This document shows, in pieces, positions 15,229 to 23,019 of a stretch of 36,381 nt of DNA. The DNA comes from Myxococcales bacterium (GTDB taxonomy: Bacteria > Myxococcota > Myxococcia > Myxococcales > JAKAPL01). Numbering within the stretch: position 1 is the stretch's first letter; each line of letters begins with the position of its first letter. Where the stretch lies: positions 1-36,381 of the forward strand of contig JAKAPL010000034.1 in NCBI GenBank assembly GCA_021807105.1. The letters run 5' to 3'. The position numbers were made by a program, and so were the translations under genes. Under the pieces are notes generated by a model, which made no database searches, had not been told where the DNA came from, and saw only the letters and a list, made by a program, of their open reading frames with translations.

Positions 15229-16262
15229 CGATCCGCGAACGGCTGGAGGAGGCCGAGCGGCGCATCCTCCACCCGCGGGCCGCCTTCGCCGCGGACAGCC
15301 GCGGCCGCGCGCGCCCCGAGCCGGACGATGATCTGCGGACCGTCTTCCAGCGCGATCGCGACCGAATCCTCCACGCCAAGTCCTTCCGGCGGCTCAAGGG
15401 CAAGACCCAGGTCTTCCTCGCGCCGGTCGGCGACCACTACCGGACGCGGCTCACCCACACGCTGGAGGTCGCGCAGGTCGGCCGGACGATCGCCCGGGCG
15501 CTCTTCCTGAACGAATCCCTGGTCGAGGCGATCGTCATGGGCCACGATCTCGGCCACACCCCGTTCGGCCACGCCGGCGAGAGCACGCTGCGCCGGATCC
15601 TTCCCGGCGGATTCCATCATGTGCGGCAGTCCTTGCGCGTGGTCGACGTCCTCGAGCGCGAGGGGCGTGGCCTGAACCTCACCGCCGAGGTGCGCGACGG
15701 CATCCTGCGCCACACCAAGGGCAAGGGGGCGGTCCTCGTCGACGGCGGGGAGCCGCTGACCCTGGAGGCCGAGATCGTCCGGATCGCGGACATCGTCGCG
15801 TACGTCTGCCACGACCTCGACGACGCCCTCCGGGCGGGCGTCGTCCGCGACGGAGACGTCCCGGAGAAGATCTCGCGGGTCATCGGCCGCAGCCACGGCG
15901 AGCGGCTCGCCGCCTTCGTGGGCGATGTCGTGAGGGAGAACGACCTCGACCGCGTGCCGCACATCGCGATGAGCGGCGAGGTCCACGAGGCGCTGCTCGG
16001 GCTTCGCGACTTCCTCTACGGGCGCGTCTATGAGAACCCCGCCGTCCACGCCGAGTTCGTGAAGGCCGAGAAGCTCTTGACCGAGCTGTACGAGTACCTC
16101 CTCGCCGACGAGGATCGGTTCCGGCGCGAGCACGGGCCGCGCAAGTCCGCCGGCCCCGACGCCCTGCGCCGCGACGTGGTCGACTACCTCTGCGGCATGA
16201 CCGACCGGTACGCCATCGAGCTCTACGAGCGGCTCTTCGTCCCCCGCGGCTGGGAAGGGTGA
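15225..16262 (+). CDS. dgt: dGTPase-like dNTP triphosphohydrolase (HD domain)
   Basis: 345 aa; the only intact copy. dGTPases hydrolyse dNTPs to the deoxynucleoside and triphosphate in the cytoplasm. The start, [20 protein letters not shown], and [20 protein letters not shown] match the type-2 dGTPase-like family. HD-domain ligands are His78 ([11 protein letters not shown]), His107-Asp108 ([14 protein letters not shown]) and probably Asp189 ([15 protein letters not shown]). Length fits the shorter bacterial dGTPase-like proteins. The GTG start overlaps the zinc-ribbon stop. Being last in an operon with a secreted esterase is odd. Some dGTPases restrict phage, but nothing here shows that role. 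Confidence 0.9.
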   Translation: MTIRERLEEAERRILHPRAAFAADSRGRARPEPDDDLRTVFQRDRDRILHAKSFRRLKGKTQVFLAPVGDHYRTRLTHTLEVAQVGRTIARALFLNESLVEAIVMGHDLGHTPFGHAGESTLRRILPGGFHHVRQSLRVVDVLEREGRGLNLTAEVRDGILRHTKGKGAVLVDGGEPLTLEAEIVRIADIVAYVCHDLDDALRAGVVRDGDVPEKISRVIGRSHGERLAAFVGDVVRENDLDRVPHIAMSGEVHEALLGLRDFLYGRVYENPAVHAEFVKAEKLLTELYEYLLADEDRFRREHGPRKSAGPDALRRDVVDYLCGMTDRYAIELYERLFVPRGWEG

Positions 16263-16394
16263 CCGAGCGATGTTCGATGACCTCCCCGCAAGGCGAAGGC
16301 ACCCCTGCTTGCCCCCGCGAGCAAGGAGCGCGACTTCACGCCGGTCCGGCGTGCCCTCTTCCCCGGATGGCGGACCTCGTGTTAGGTCGCCGCC

Positions 16395-17393
16395 ATGACC
16401 CGACGCCTCCTCCTCCTCTCTGCCGCTGCCCTGGCGAGCTGCGCGACGGCGCGCGCGAGCCGCTGCCCGGCAGACGATCGGATCGTCGCCACGACCGCGG
16501 ACGGGCCGGTCACCGAGGCCGATCTGAACCGCGCGATCGCGGGCAAGCCGAAGGTCGCCGAGCAGATTTACTCCATCCGGAGGGACGCCCTCGAAGGGAT
16601 GATCCTGGAGCGGCTCATCGAGCAGGAGGCGGCGCGGCGCAAGGTGACGCCCGAGCAGCTCGTGACCTCGGCCACCGTGGCCAAGGCGCCGACCGCCGCG
16701 GAGATCCAGGCGTTCTTCGACCACGAGCTCGCCGATTCGGGTTACAAGCTCGCCGACGTCAAGGACCAGATCGAGAAGCACCTCGTCTCGCAGCGGCGAA
16801 AGGTGGCGCTCGTCGCCTTCCTCGACCGGCTCAAGTCCGAGGGCCGCGTGCGGATTCTCCTCTCCGCGCCGCGCGTCGAGGTGAGGGTGTCCGGCCCAGC
16901 GAGGGGGGGCGCGCGCGCCCGGGTGACCATCAACGAGTTCTCCGACTTCCAATGCCCGTATTGCCAGGCCCAGGAGGAGGCCTTGCATCGGATCCTCGCC
17001 GCCTATCCGGACGACGTGCGGCTCGTCTTCCACGACTTCCCGCTGGACATCCACCCCGACGCGGCCCGGGCGGCCCGGGCGGGGGTCTGCGCCGACGAGC
17101 AAGGCAAGTTCTGGCCGATGCATGACGCGCTCTTCGCCCACGCCCACGCGCTGTCGGCCGCGGACCTGGGACGGTATGCGCGCGAACTGGGGCTCGATGG
17201 TGGCAAGTTCGACGCCTGCCTCGGCTCGGACAGGGCCAAGAGGCGGGTCGAGGCGAGCGAGCAGGAGGGCGAGCGCGATGGCGTCGAGGGAACGCCGGCG
17301 CTCATCGTCAACGGCCGCCTGCTTGCGGGGGCGACCTCCTACGAAGACCTGAAGGCGGCGGTCGACGAGGAGCTTTCCCGCAAGGGAAAGTAA
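16395..17393 (+). CDS. Lipoprotein with SurA-like and DsbA-like thioredoxin domains
   Basis: 332 aa. The signal peptide ends in AALASC (Cys16, lipobox). Residues about 28-160 resemble SurA/PpiC N-terminal chaperone regions: GPVTEADLNRAI, ALEGMILERLIEQEAARR and TAAEIQAFFDHELADSG. Residues 175-330 form a thioredoxin-like DsbA/DsbG-type domain with FSDFQCPYCQAQEEAL (Cys187, Cys190) and a likely cis-Pro in GVEGTPALIVNGR. Such fusions act on envelope protein thiols outside the cytoplasm. No peptidyl-prolyl isomerase domain lies between. The ATG is 8 nt after TTAGGT, with no ribosome site. 132 bp separate it from dgt. Confidence 0.85.
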   Translation: MTRRLLLLSAAALASCATARASRCPADDRIVATTADGPVTEADLNRAIAGKPKVAEQIYSIRRDALEGMILERLIEQEAARRKVTPEQLVTSATVAKAPTAAEIQAFFDHELADSGYKLADVKDQIEKHLVSQRRKVALVAFLDRLKSEGRVRILLSAPRVEVRVSGPARGGARARVTINEFSDFQCPYCQAQEEALHRILAAYPDDVRLVFHDFPLDIHPDAARAARAGVCADEQGKFWPMHDALFAHAHALSAADLGRYARELGLDGGKFDACLGSDRAKRRVEASEQEGERDGVEGTPALIVNGRLLAGATSYEDLKAAVDEELSRKGK

Positions 17394-17417
17394 GTGGCGG
17401 GGCGGCGGGCCCGGCGC

Positions 17418-17470
17418 TACATCTCGGGCGCGGGATGCACGCATGGGTAAGCCCTGGCAATGACGGATGA
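17418..17470 (+). promoter_or_regulatory. Possible promoter and 11-codon leader ORF before ispG
   Basis: TACATC (17418-17423) could be a -10 box. An ATG at 17435 opens MHAWVSPGNDG and stops at 17468-17470, overlapping the ispG start in another frame. ispG itself has no clear Shine-Dalgarno site. Leader translation could influence ispG, but the ORF is short and may be chance. Confidence 0.2.
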
Positions 17471-18554
17471 GGCAGAGATCGGGCAGCCGCTCGCGCCACG
17501 ACGGGCGAGCCGGCGCATCTGGCTCGGCAAGGTCGCCGTCGGCGGCGGGGCGCCGATCTCGGTGCAGTCGATGGCCACGGCCGACACGCGCGACCGCGAA
17601 CGGTGCGAGGACCAGCTCCGGCAGCTCCAGGCGGCGGGCGCGGACATCCTGCGCGTGGCGGTGCCGGACATGGACGCGGCGAGGAATCTGGGCGCGCTCC
17701 AGCGGGCGATCACCCTCCCGCTCGTCGCCGATATCCACTTCGACTGGCGGCTCGCGCTCACCGCGATCTCCCAGGGCGTGCAGGGGATCCGGCTGAACCC
17801 CGGGAACATCGGCGGCGCGGCGAAGGTCCGCGAGGTCGCCAAGGCCGCCAAGGACCGCGGCGTGCCGATCCGCGTGGGGGTGAACGCCGGATCGCTGGAG
17901 AAGAGGCTGCTCGCGAAGCACGGCGGCCGGGCGACGCCCGAGGCGATGGTCGAGAGCGCCAAGGACGAGATCCGGCTGCTCGAGGACGAGGATTTCACCG
18001 ACATCAAGGTCTCGCTGAAGGCCTCCGACGTCTCGACCGCGGTGCGGGCCTACCGGCTGGCCGCCCGGGCGTTCGATTATCCGCTCCACCTCGGGATCAC
18101 CGAGGCGGGGACGCTCCAGGGCGGATCGGTGAAGAGTGCGGCCGGCCTCGGGATTCTCCTCGCGGAGGGGATTGGCGACACGATCCGGGTCTCGCTCGCC
18201 GCCGATCCCATCGAAGAGGTCCGGGTCGGACTGTCGCTCCTGCGCGCGCTCGGCCTGCGGCGCGGCGGACTGACCTTCGTGGCCTGCCCCACCTGCGGCC
18301 GCTGCGAGGCGGACATGATCCCGGTCGCAGAGCGAGTCGAGAAGCGGCTCTCATCGCTCCGCGGCGAGGTCCACGTCGCGGTGATGGGCTGCGAGGTGAA
18401 CGGGCCGGGCGAAGGGAAGGCGGCCGACGTCGGGATCGCATACGGTCACAACGGCGTCGGCCTGCTCTTCAAGAAGGGGGAGATCGTCGCGCGGCTGCCC
18501 GCCGCGGAGCTCGAGGCCCGACTCGTCGAGGAGGCGGAGAAGCTCGCGAAGTAG
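17460..18554 (+). CDS. ispG: 4-hydroxy-3-methylbut-2-enyl diphosphate synthase (IspG/GcpE)
   Basis: 364 aa, close to the 372 of E. coli IspG. It converts 2-C-methyl-erythritol 2,4-cyclodiphosphate to HMBPP in the MEP isoprenoid pathway, in the cytoplasm, with a [4Fe-4S] cluster. Conserved blocks: GGGAPISVQSMATADT, DIHFDWRLAL, GIRLNPGNIGG, LGITEAGTLQGG and SLAADPIEEVRVG. Cluster ligands are Cys276 and Cys279 (VACPTCGRC), Cys311 (VMGCEVNGPGE) and Glu318. ATG 17460 is the first possible ATG start because an in-frame TAA lies at 17448-17450. A hairpin follows the stop. Confidence 0.97.
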   Translation: MTDEAEIGQPLAPRRASRRIWLGKVAVGGGAPISVQSMATADTRDRERCEDQLRQLQAAGADILRVAVPDMDAARNLGALQRAITLPLVADIHFDWRLALTAISQGVQGIRLNPGNIGGAAKVREVAKAAKDRGVPIRVGVNAGSLEKRLLAKHGGRATPEAMVESAKDEIRLLEDEDFTDIKVSLKASDVSTAVRAYRLAARAFDYPLHLGITEAGTLQGGSVKSAAGLGILLAEGIGDTIRVSLAADPIEEVRVGLSLLRALGLRRGGLTFVACPTCGRCEADMIPVAERVEKRLSSLRGEVHVAVMGCEVNGPGEGKAADVGIAYGHNGVGLLFKKGEIVARLPAAELEARLVEEAEKLAK

Positions 18555-18558
18555 CGGT

Positions 18559-18581
18559 TGTCCCACCTCGCTCGGGGGACA
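18559..18581 (+). terminator. Hairpin after ispG
   Basis: TGTCCC / GGGACA stem (18559-18564, 18576-18581) with an 11-nt loop just behind the ispG stop. There is no T tract, so a terminator is only a possibility. It directly precedes repeat remnants. Confidence 0.35.
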
Positions 18582-18911
18582 CCCGTAGCGAGGCGTTCGA
18601 GACCGCAGGCGTGAGCGGCGAGCCCCATAGGCGTTAACCTAATGAGTTGAAGTCCAGATGGCGCGAGGGTAGCCTCTCGCCTTCAAGGGCCCGTTGAACT
18701 CGACCGCAAGGAGTGGTACGGATTCACCCATGACGGGCCTCCTCGTGCGTGCCGGAGAGCGGCGTGAAAACCTTGTTCTACCAGGCTTCCTGAGGCGGCG
18801 CGTCGTCTTTTCTTCGCTTTTGCGGTGAATAAGACGGGCTAATGGGTGGCAAGCTCCCGTCGCGGGCGCGGAATCGGACGCCGTAGCGGCCGGACCGGGA
18901 ATCAGGCGGGG
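18582..18911. repeat. Degenerate, interrupted TIR element remnants
   Basis: Three pieces of the TIR element survive: a left-inner block (CGTAGCGAGGCGTTCGAGACC, about 18583-18603), an isolated right end (GTGAATAAGACGGG, 18824-18837) and a diverged right half (GGTGGCAAG to CCGGACC, GAATCAGGCGGGG, 18845-18911). About 200 bp of unrelated, foldable sequence separates the first two. The remnant runs up to the stop codon of the PHP gene. No ORF in this 357-bp stretch is convincing. Confidence 0.7.
18644..18701 (+). other. Candidate structured RNA inside repeat remnants
   Basis: Nested pairings are visible by eye: GAGTT (18644) with AACTC (18697-18701), then GAAG with CTTC, then GGCG..AGG with CCTCTCGCC around a GTAG loop. 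The strand is assumed. It could be a fragment of a catalytic intron or another structured RNA carried by the element, or merely GC-rich pairing. I cannot assign a family. Confidence 0.25.
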
Positions 18912-19631
18912 TTACCGGTGCTTGCGACGAACGTGCCGGTTCGCCGGCCCGGGGGTCGCGACGCCGGGGACCGCCGCGAGGCCGGCGGGAGCGCCACCGA
19001 AGATCACCGGCCAACAGCGGCCCGAGGCGAGCGCCGCGCACAGCTCGCGCTCGTTCTCGATCGGCGCTTCGAAGGCCGTGGACGCCTTGCCCAACTCGGC
19101 GATGTCGCCCCGGCAGTCGGAGCCGGCGATCGTGGGGAGATGCATGGCCTCGGCCGCGTCGGTCGCCTGGTTGTTGGCGTGCGGCTTGCGGCGTGCGTTG
19201 TACCCTTCGACGGCGGTGAGCTGGTCTTTGAGGCTTCGGATGAAATCGCCTGGCGCGGGCGGCGTATCCTTGTCGTATGGATGGGCCGCGACGACGACCC
19301 CGCCCAGCCGCCGGACGGCCTCCAGCGTCTCGCGCACCGGCCAGGGACGCTCGTGGTTGCTCCCCCACATCTGCACCGGGTCGGGCACCGCCTCGGGATC
19401 GGGGAAAAAACAGAGGTAATGGCCGCGATCGGTCGAAAGCTCCATCCCCACGAAGACCTTGACGGGCGCGCCCTTCCCGAGTGCGTGCAACTCGGCCGCG
19501 GCATCGATGGTGTTCATCTCCGTAAAGCAGATGCCGTCGAGCCCGAGCGCGGGGGCGCGCTTGACCAGGATCCGCGGATCGAGATCGCAGCCGCGGGTGA
19601 AGCGGGAGTGGCAGTGGGGGTCGATGATCAT
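18912..19631 (-). CDS. PHP-domain metal-dependent phosphoesterase
   Basis: 239 aa. The start MIIDPHCHS gives the HxH motif (His6, His8). Further PHP ligands: Glu38 (CFTEMNT), Glu63 (GMELSTDRGHY, with His70), His116 (VVAAHPYDK) and Asp171..Asp175 (GSDCRGD). This is the stand-alone PHP layout of small bacterial phosphoesterases, acting on phosphate esters such as nucleotides in the cytoplasm; the substrate is unknown. The last ~20 residues are low complexity (ending ANRHVRRKHR). Its stop (18912-18914) abuts the repeat remnant, so the C-terminus may have been changed by the insertion. ATG 19631 is preceded by a TAGATG hexamer 7 nt upstream. Confidence 0.85.
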   Translation of the reverse strand: MIIDPHCHSRFTRGCDLDPRILVKRAPALGLDGICFTEMNTIDAAAELHALGKGAPVKVFVGMELSTDRGHYLCFFPDPEAVPDPVQMWGSNHERPWPVRETLEAVRRLGGVVVAAHPYDKDTPPAPGDFIRSLKDQLTAVEGYNARRKPHANNQATDAAEAMHLPTIAGSDCRGDIAELGKASTAFEAPIENERELCAALASGRCWPVIFGGAPAGLAAVPGVATPGPANRHVRRKHR

Positions 19632-19783
19632 CGCGCCGCATCTATCATGGCGGTCGCGCCGTTCGCCATCCCCGGGTTCCTCGGGAGAAAAGAGGTTGCC
19701 GTCCAGGGGACTTGCGCCTCCCCGGGCGCATGACCCCTTTTTCGATTGATCCTGGCGCGCCCGCCGGCTACATCACCGGGGTC

Positions 19784-19960
19784 ATGTTCTCCTGGGACAA
19801 CATCTGGGTGATCGTCTCCAAGCCCGACAACATCCCCATCCTGATGATGATCATCGGGATCGCCTTCTTCGTAGGGCTCGGGTTGCGCGAGGCGTTCGCG
19901 AACGACCGGCTCGTACAGGAGGGGCGGAAGGGCGACATCCTGCGCCGGATGCAAGAGTAA
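19784..19960 (+). CDS. Small single-pass membrane protein
   Basis: 58 aa from ATG 19784: FSWDNIWVIVSKPDNIP, then a membrane helix ILMMIIGIAFFVGLG (about 20-34) and a charged cytoplasmic tail (REAFANDRLVQEGRKGDILRRM). An upstream in-frame ATG at 19730 would add 18 residues, but the protein-like part begins at MFSWDNIW, and TACATC lies 9 nt before 19784. I recall similar tiny membrane proteins from deltaproteobacteria but no name or function. It ends 8 bp before the convergent Mrr-like gene. Confidence 0.6.
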   Translation: MFSWDNIWVIVSKPDNIPILMMIIGIAFFVGLGLREAFANDRLVQEGRKGDILRRMQE

Positions 19961-19968
19961 CGCCTGGT

Positions 19969-20472
19969 CTATCCGACCCGCTCCTCCGCCGCGACCTGCG
20001 GCAGGTGCTTCCTGACCAGCGCGGCGAGCGCACCGCCATCGATGAGATCGACGGGCGCCCCCGCCGACGCCGCGCGCGCCGCGTCCGTGAAACCGCCGGG
20101 GGTGACCACGACCGCCTTGCCGGCCTGCTCTGCCCGCGCCGCGTCCAGCGCGGTCCGGACCTCCTCCTCGCCCACCATTCCGAGCGGCGGGTGGAAGATC
20201 CCGCGGACGTACACGCGCACCCCGGTGATCGGCGTTCGGTTGCAGGCGAAGAGATCCACGTGATCGCCGCGCCGGGCGACCGACTCGACCTCGAACTTCA
20301 GATCGGAGAAGAGCAAGGAGAGGAGCTTGCCGAACTCCTCCGGGGAGAGGCGCGCGATCCAGCCCGCCTCCGGCGCACCCGCCTCATCCGCCGGGGCGGG
20401 CGAGCGGGCGGTGAGCGCGATGAGCACGAAGCCGAGCACGAGTCCGGCGAACGCGAGGACGACCAGCGACAC
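19969..20472 (-). CDS. Membrane-anchored Mrr-like protein, catalytic Lys replaced
   Basis: 167 aa. One N-terminal membrane helix (VVLAFAGLVLGFVLIALTA, about 4-22). Residues about 42-160 follow the restriction-endonuclease (Mrr) fold: SPEEFGKLLSLLFSDLKFEV, GDHVDLFACN (the expected Asp), TALDAARAEQAGKAVVVTPG and GFTDAARAASAGAPVDLIDG. Where active Mrr nucleases have a QxK-type strand, this protein reads VRVYVRGI, so the catalytic Lys appears lost. It may bind DNA or be a non-nuclease paralogue at the membrane. The GTG at 20472 lies 6 nt after TAGACT. 45 bp separate it from the TPR gene on the same strand. Confidence 0.72.
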   Translation of the reverse strand: MSLVVLAFAGLVLGFVLIALTARSPAPADEAGAPEAGWIARLSPEEFGKLLSLLFSDLKFEVESVARRGDHVDLFACNRTPITGVRVYVRGIFHPPLGMVGEEEVRTALDAARAEQAGKAVVVTPGGFTDAARAASAGAPVDLIDGGALAALVRKHLPQVAAEERVG

Positions 20473-20517
20473 GCCCCCAGTCTAGCGAGCGCGGCCCTGC
20501 TTTGCCGTGACCGCCCG

Positions 20518-22647
20518 CTATCGCGCGAGCTTCTTCGCGAGCGGCGCGTACGGTCCGTCCGGGGCGAGCTTCAAGTACTGGGCGAGGAACCCCTTCGCGT
20601 CGCGCCGCCGCCTCCGGTCGTGGACGAGCATCTGCCCGGCGAAGAAGTACGCCGGCCCGTAGGAGTCCTCCGCGGCGATCGCCTTGGCGAAGAGATCCTC
20701 CGCACCCTTCTTGTCCCCCTTCGCCTCCGCGTAGCGACCCAGTTCCGTGTCCGCTTCGGCGAGCACCCCGCCGGAGCCGTGCGCGGCCAATTGCTGCCAC
20801 TCCGCCTTGGCCTTGCCTCCGTCCCCTTTCGCCGTCCAGTAGCGGGCGAGCGCGAGGTGGGCTTCGAGGAGGTCCGCCTCGCGCGACACCGCCTGCTGCC
20901 ACGCGTCCCGGGCTCCGTCGACATCGCCTGTCCGTGAGAGCGCGTTCCCGAGGGCGACCATCGCGAGCACGTCGCCGGGGACGAGGGCCAGCGCCTGCCG
21001 CAGCGGCGCAATCGCCCTCTTCGCCGCCGGCTCCCCCGCCTGCGCGAGGTACGCCCGTCCGAGACCGACCAGCGCGACCGGACGGTTCGGGTCGAGCGCA
21101 AGCGCCGACGTGAACAGCGCCGCGGCGCGGTCCGCATGCCCCGCACGCAACTGGCGCAACCCCTCGATGATCGGCATGTCCACGCTCTTGGAGTCGAGGT
21201 CCATCGCGATCGTCTCCTCGGCCGCCGCCTCTTTGGACTTGCCCTGCGCATACAGAAGCTGGGCGTCGACGAACCTCTCGAACGCCGCCTGGCGCGGCGA
21301 CATCGCCCCCGCGCCAAGCTGCGCCAGGTGGCTGACGATCTTCTGCGCGCCGGACAGGTCCGGGGGATCCTGGGCGAGGTCGAGCAGGGCGAGCCCCTGA
21401 TTGCTCGGCACGTGATCCGGGTCGATACGCAGCGCCTGTTGGAAGAAGGCCGCGGCCGTCGCGGGCGAGTCGAGCCGCGAGTCGAGCGTCCCGAGCGCTG
21501 CCGCGATGCGGACGTCGGCGGGCGCGAGGTTATGGGCGTCGACGAGGCTCTTGCGCGCCGCCGCGAGCTTACCCTCGCCCATCTGGACGATGCCGAGCGC
21601 GCCGGACAAGAGATCGCTGTTGTACGCCCGCTGCCCTCCCGCCGAATCGTGGAGGAGCCCCGCCAGCGTCTCCTCCGCCTCTTTCGCGTGGCCGGTGAAG
21701 TACTGGAGGTAGGCTTGCGCGGCGAACAGGTAGGCGTGCGGCCTGCCGGCTGCCTTCGCCCGCGCGAGCGCCCCCTGCGCCCGCGCCAGGTAGTCGCTCC
21801 CCTCGCCGTTCTCGCCGTACCGGAGCGCGTCGATGTAGGCGACGTACGCCTCGGCCGCGTAGTTCGTCGGGTCGGCGTCGAGAACCTGCTGGGCGAGTTT
21901 CTCCGCCTGCTGGTAGCCGCCGTAATCATCCTTGGCGAGTTGGTCCTTCGTCTCCTTGAGGAGCCTCGTGATCTCCCGATCACGCCGGTGGACATGGTCC
22001 TGCCAGACGAACCATCCGACGAGGGCGAGCACGCCGACGACGACGATGGCGAGCGTCAGGAAGCCGGAGCGGACGCCGTGCACCGGCTCCTCCCGCTCGT
22101 AACGCGATACGTCGATGGCGGGACGTGTGACCGAACGGGTCCTCGCCGCGGCGGGGTGTGGAGCCGCGGGCGTGGCTGCGGGCCTCGCGGTCGCGGGCGG
22201 GGGCCTCGGGCGCGGCGGCTCGACCCCATAACGCTTCATGAGGTCGAGCACGCCGGGGTCCATGGGCGCCACGGCGTGGGCCGAGAGCAGCGTCCCGACC
22301 GCGGCGGGGTCCTGGACCTTGAATTGCTCCGCGGCGAGCAGCAGCTTCGCCGGAAGATCGCCGGGCTCGTTCGTCACCGCGGCCGCCAGCTCTTCGATGG
22401 CCTTCGGATGCTTGCCCTGCTCGGCGTAGATGCGCGCGAGGAGGACGTGCGGAGCCGCGGCGGAGGGGCGGGCACGCACGCCCTTCTTGGCGACGATCAT
22501 CGCCTCCATGAACCGGCCGAGGGCGAGGTACGCCTCGGCGAGCGGCCGGTAGGCTTCGGACATCGGGTCCCGGGCGAACGCCTGTTCGAGCGCCGAGACC
22601 TCCGCGGCGGATGGTTTGCCGGCCGTGGGACTAGGAATCGTGGACAC
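20518..22647 (-). CDS. Large TPR-repeat protein with central membrane helix
   Basis: 709 aa. Residues about 12-110 are TPR-like helices (AYRPLAEAYLALGRFMEAM, HVLLARIYAEQGKHPKAIEE). A Pro/Ala linker (140-180) leads to one membrane segment (about 194-215, GFLTLAIVVVGVLALVGWFV). From 220 to the end are many more TPRs (LADAHN-type helices, ALGNALSRTGDVDGARDAW, LARYWTAKGDGGKAKAEWQQ). The N-terminal TPR part probably faces the cytoplasm and the long C-terminal part the periplasm (inference). It is likely a scaffold; partners unknown. The GTG start has a strong Shine-Dalgarno (AGGAGAAGGAG). Confidence 0.83.
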   Translation of the reverse strand: MSTIPSPTAGKPSAAEVSALEQAFARDPMSEAYRPLAEAYLALGRFMEAMIVAKKGVRARPSAAAPHVLLARIYAEQGKHPKAIEELAAAVTNEPGDLPAKLLLAAEQFKVQDPAAVGTLLSAHAVAPMDPGVLDLMKRYGVEPPRPRPPPATARPAATPAAPHPAAARTRSVTRPAIDVSRYEREEPVHGVRSGFLTLAIVVVGVLALVGWFVWQDHVHRRDREITRLLKETKDQLAKDDYGGYQQAEKLAQQVLDADPTNYAAEAYVAYIDALRYGENGEGSDYLARAQGALARAKAAGRPHAYLFAAQAYLQYFTGHAKEAEETLAGLLHDSAGGQRAYNSDLLSGALGIVQMGEGKLAAARKSLVDAHNLAPADVRIAAALGTLDSRLDSPATAAAFFQQALRIDPDHVPSNQGLALLDLAQDPPDLSGAQKIVSHLAQLGAGAMSPRQAAFERFVDAQLLYAQGKSKEAAAEETIAMDLDSKSVDMPIIEGLRQLRAGHADRAAALFTSALALDPNRPVALVGLGRAYLAQAGEPAAKRAIAPLRQALALVPGDVLAMVALGNALSRTGDVDGARDAWQQAVSREADLLEAHLALARYWTAKGDGGKAKAEWQQLAAHGSGGVLAEADTELGRYAEAKGDKKGAEDLFAKAIAAEDSYGPAYFFAGQMLVHDRRRRRDAKGFLAQYLKLAPDGPYAPLAKKLAR

Positions 22648-22967
22648 CGCTCCTTCTCCTCTAATTCAAGACAGGGAAGCTCATCCTGTACCAGCCGGGA
22701 GGAAGCTGCAAGCGGAATGAGCCGTGAGGGCCCGCATTATTGCAGTGCGTTAGGGTCGTACTCGAGCTCCTCCTCATGCTGGAGAGCGATTGCGCGAGGA
22801 CAGGACGCCGGGCTGCTTGTCCGTTCGACTCGCCTCTACGGCGGGCTCCTTATCTTCCCGCTGGGAACGCACCACCCCATGGCGCACGACAGGACGGGCT
22901 TGACGGACGGATTGGGGAGAACGCAGGATCCCGGCAAGGTCGACCCGGGCTGACCGCTCGCTCCCGT
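22648..22967. other. Intergenic region, mostly unassigned
   Basis: Upstream of the TPR gene. On the minus strand a short protein-like tail (AIALQHEEELEYDPNALQ, then stop at about 22739) could be the end of a lost gene, but its upstream part is not coherent. Otherwise I see no gene, RNA or clear promoter. Confidence 0.3.
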
Positions 22968-23008
22968 ACCCGAGGCCCAAGACCTCATCGGGCAACGGGG
23001 CCTCGGGT
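22968..23008. terminator. Strong hairpin beside TIR element copy 5
   Basis: Perfect 11-bp stem ACCCGAGGCCC / GGGCCTCGGGT with a 19-nt loop, ending 11 bp before element copy 5. There is no T tract on either side. It may be an old terminator or an insertion hot spot. Confidence 0.4.
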
Positions 23009-23019
23009 CCGTCGCTCAG

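Larger units (their letters stand above)
12137..15840. repeat. Tandem duplication, unit 2 (3,704 bp)
   Basis: Second unit of the direct repeat, joined to unit 1 without spacer. Unit 2 carries the promoter-like TAGAGT, esterase and zinc-ribbon genes again, and supplies the left part of the only intact dGTPase gene. The 7-bp microhomology TCGTCCG at its right edge leads into unique sequence at 15848. Confidence 0.93.

Noticed and set aside
11521-16262. Antiphage defence island around dGTPase, HsdR remnant and Mrr-like protein
   Set aside because: The three genes are far apart and lie among housekeeping and envelope genes. HsdR is dead and the Mrr-like protein lacks the catalytic Lys, so the sequence does not support a defence system.
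15162-18089. 975-codon minus-strand frame opposite dgt, the thioredoxin gene and ispG
   Set aside because: It runs antisense to three well-recognised genes; high GC content keeps such frames open.
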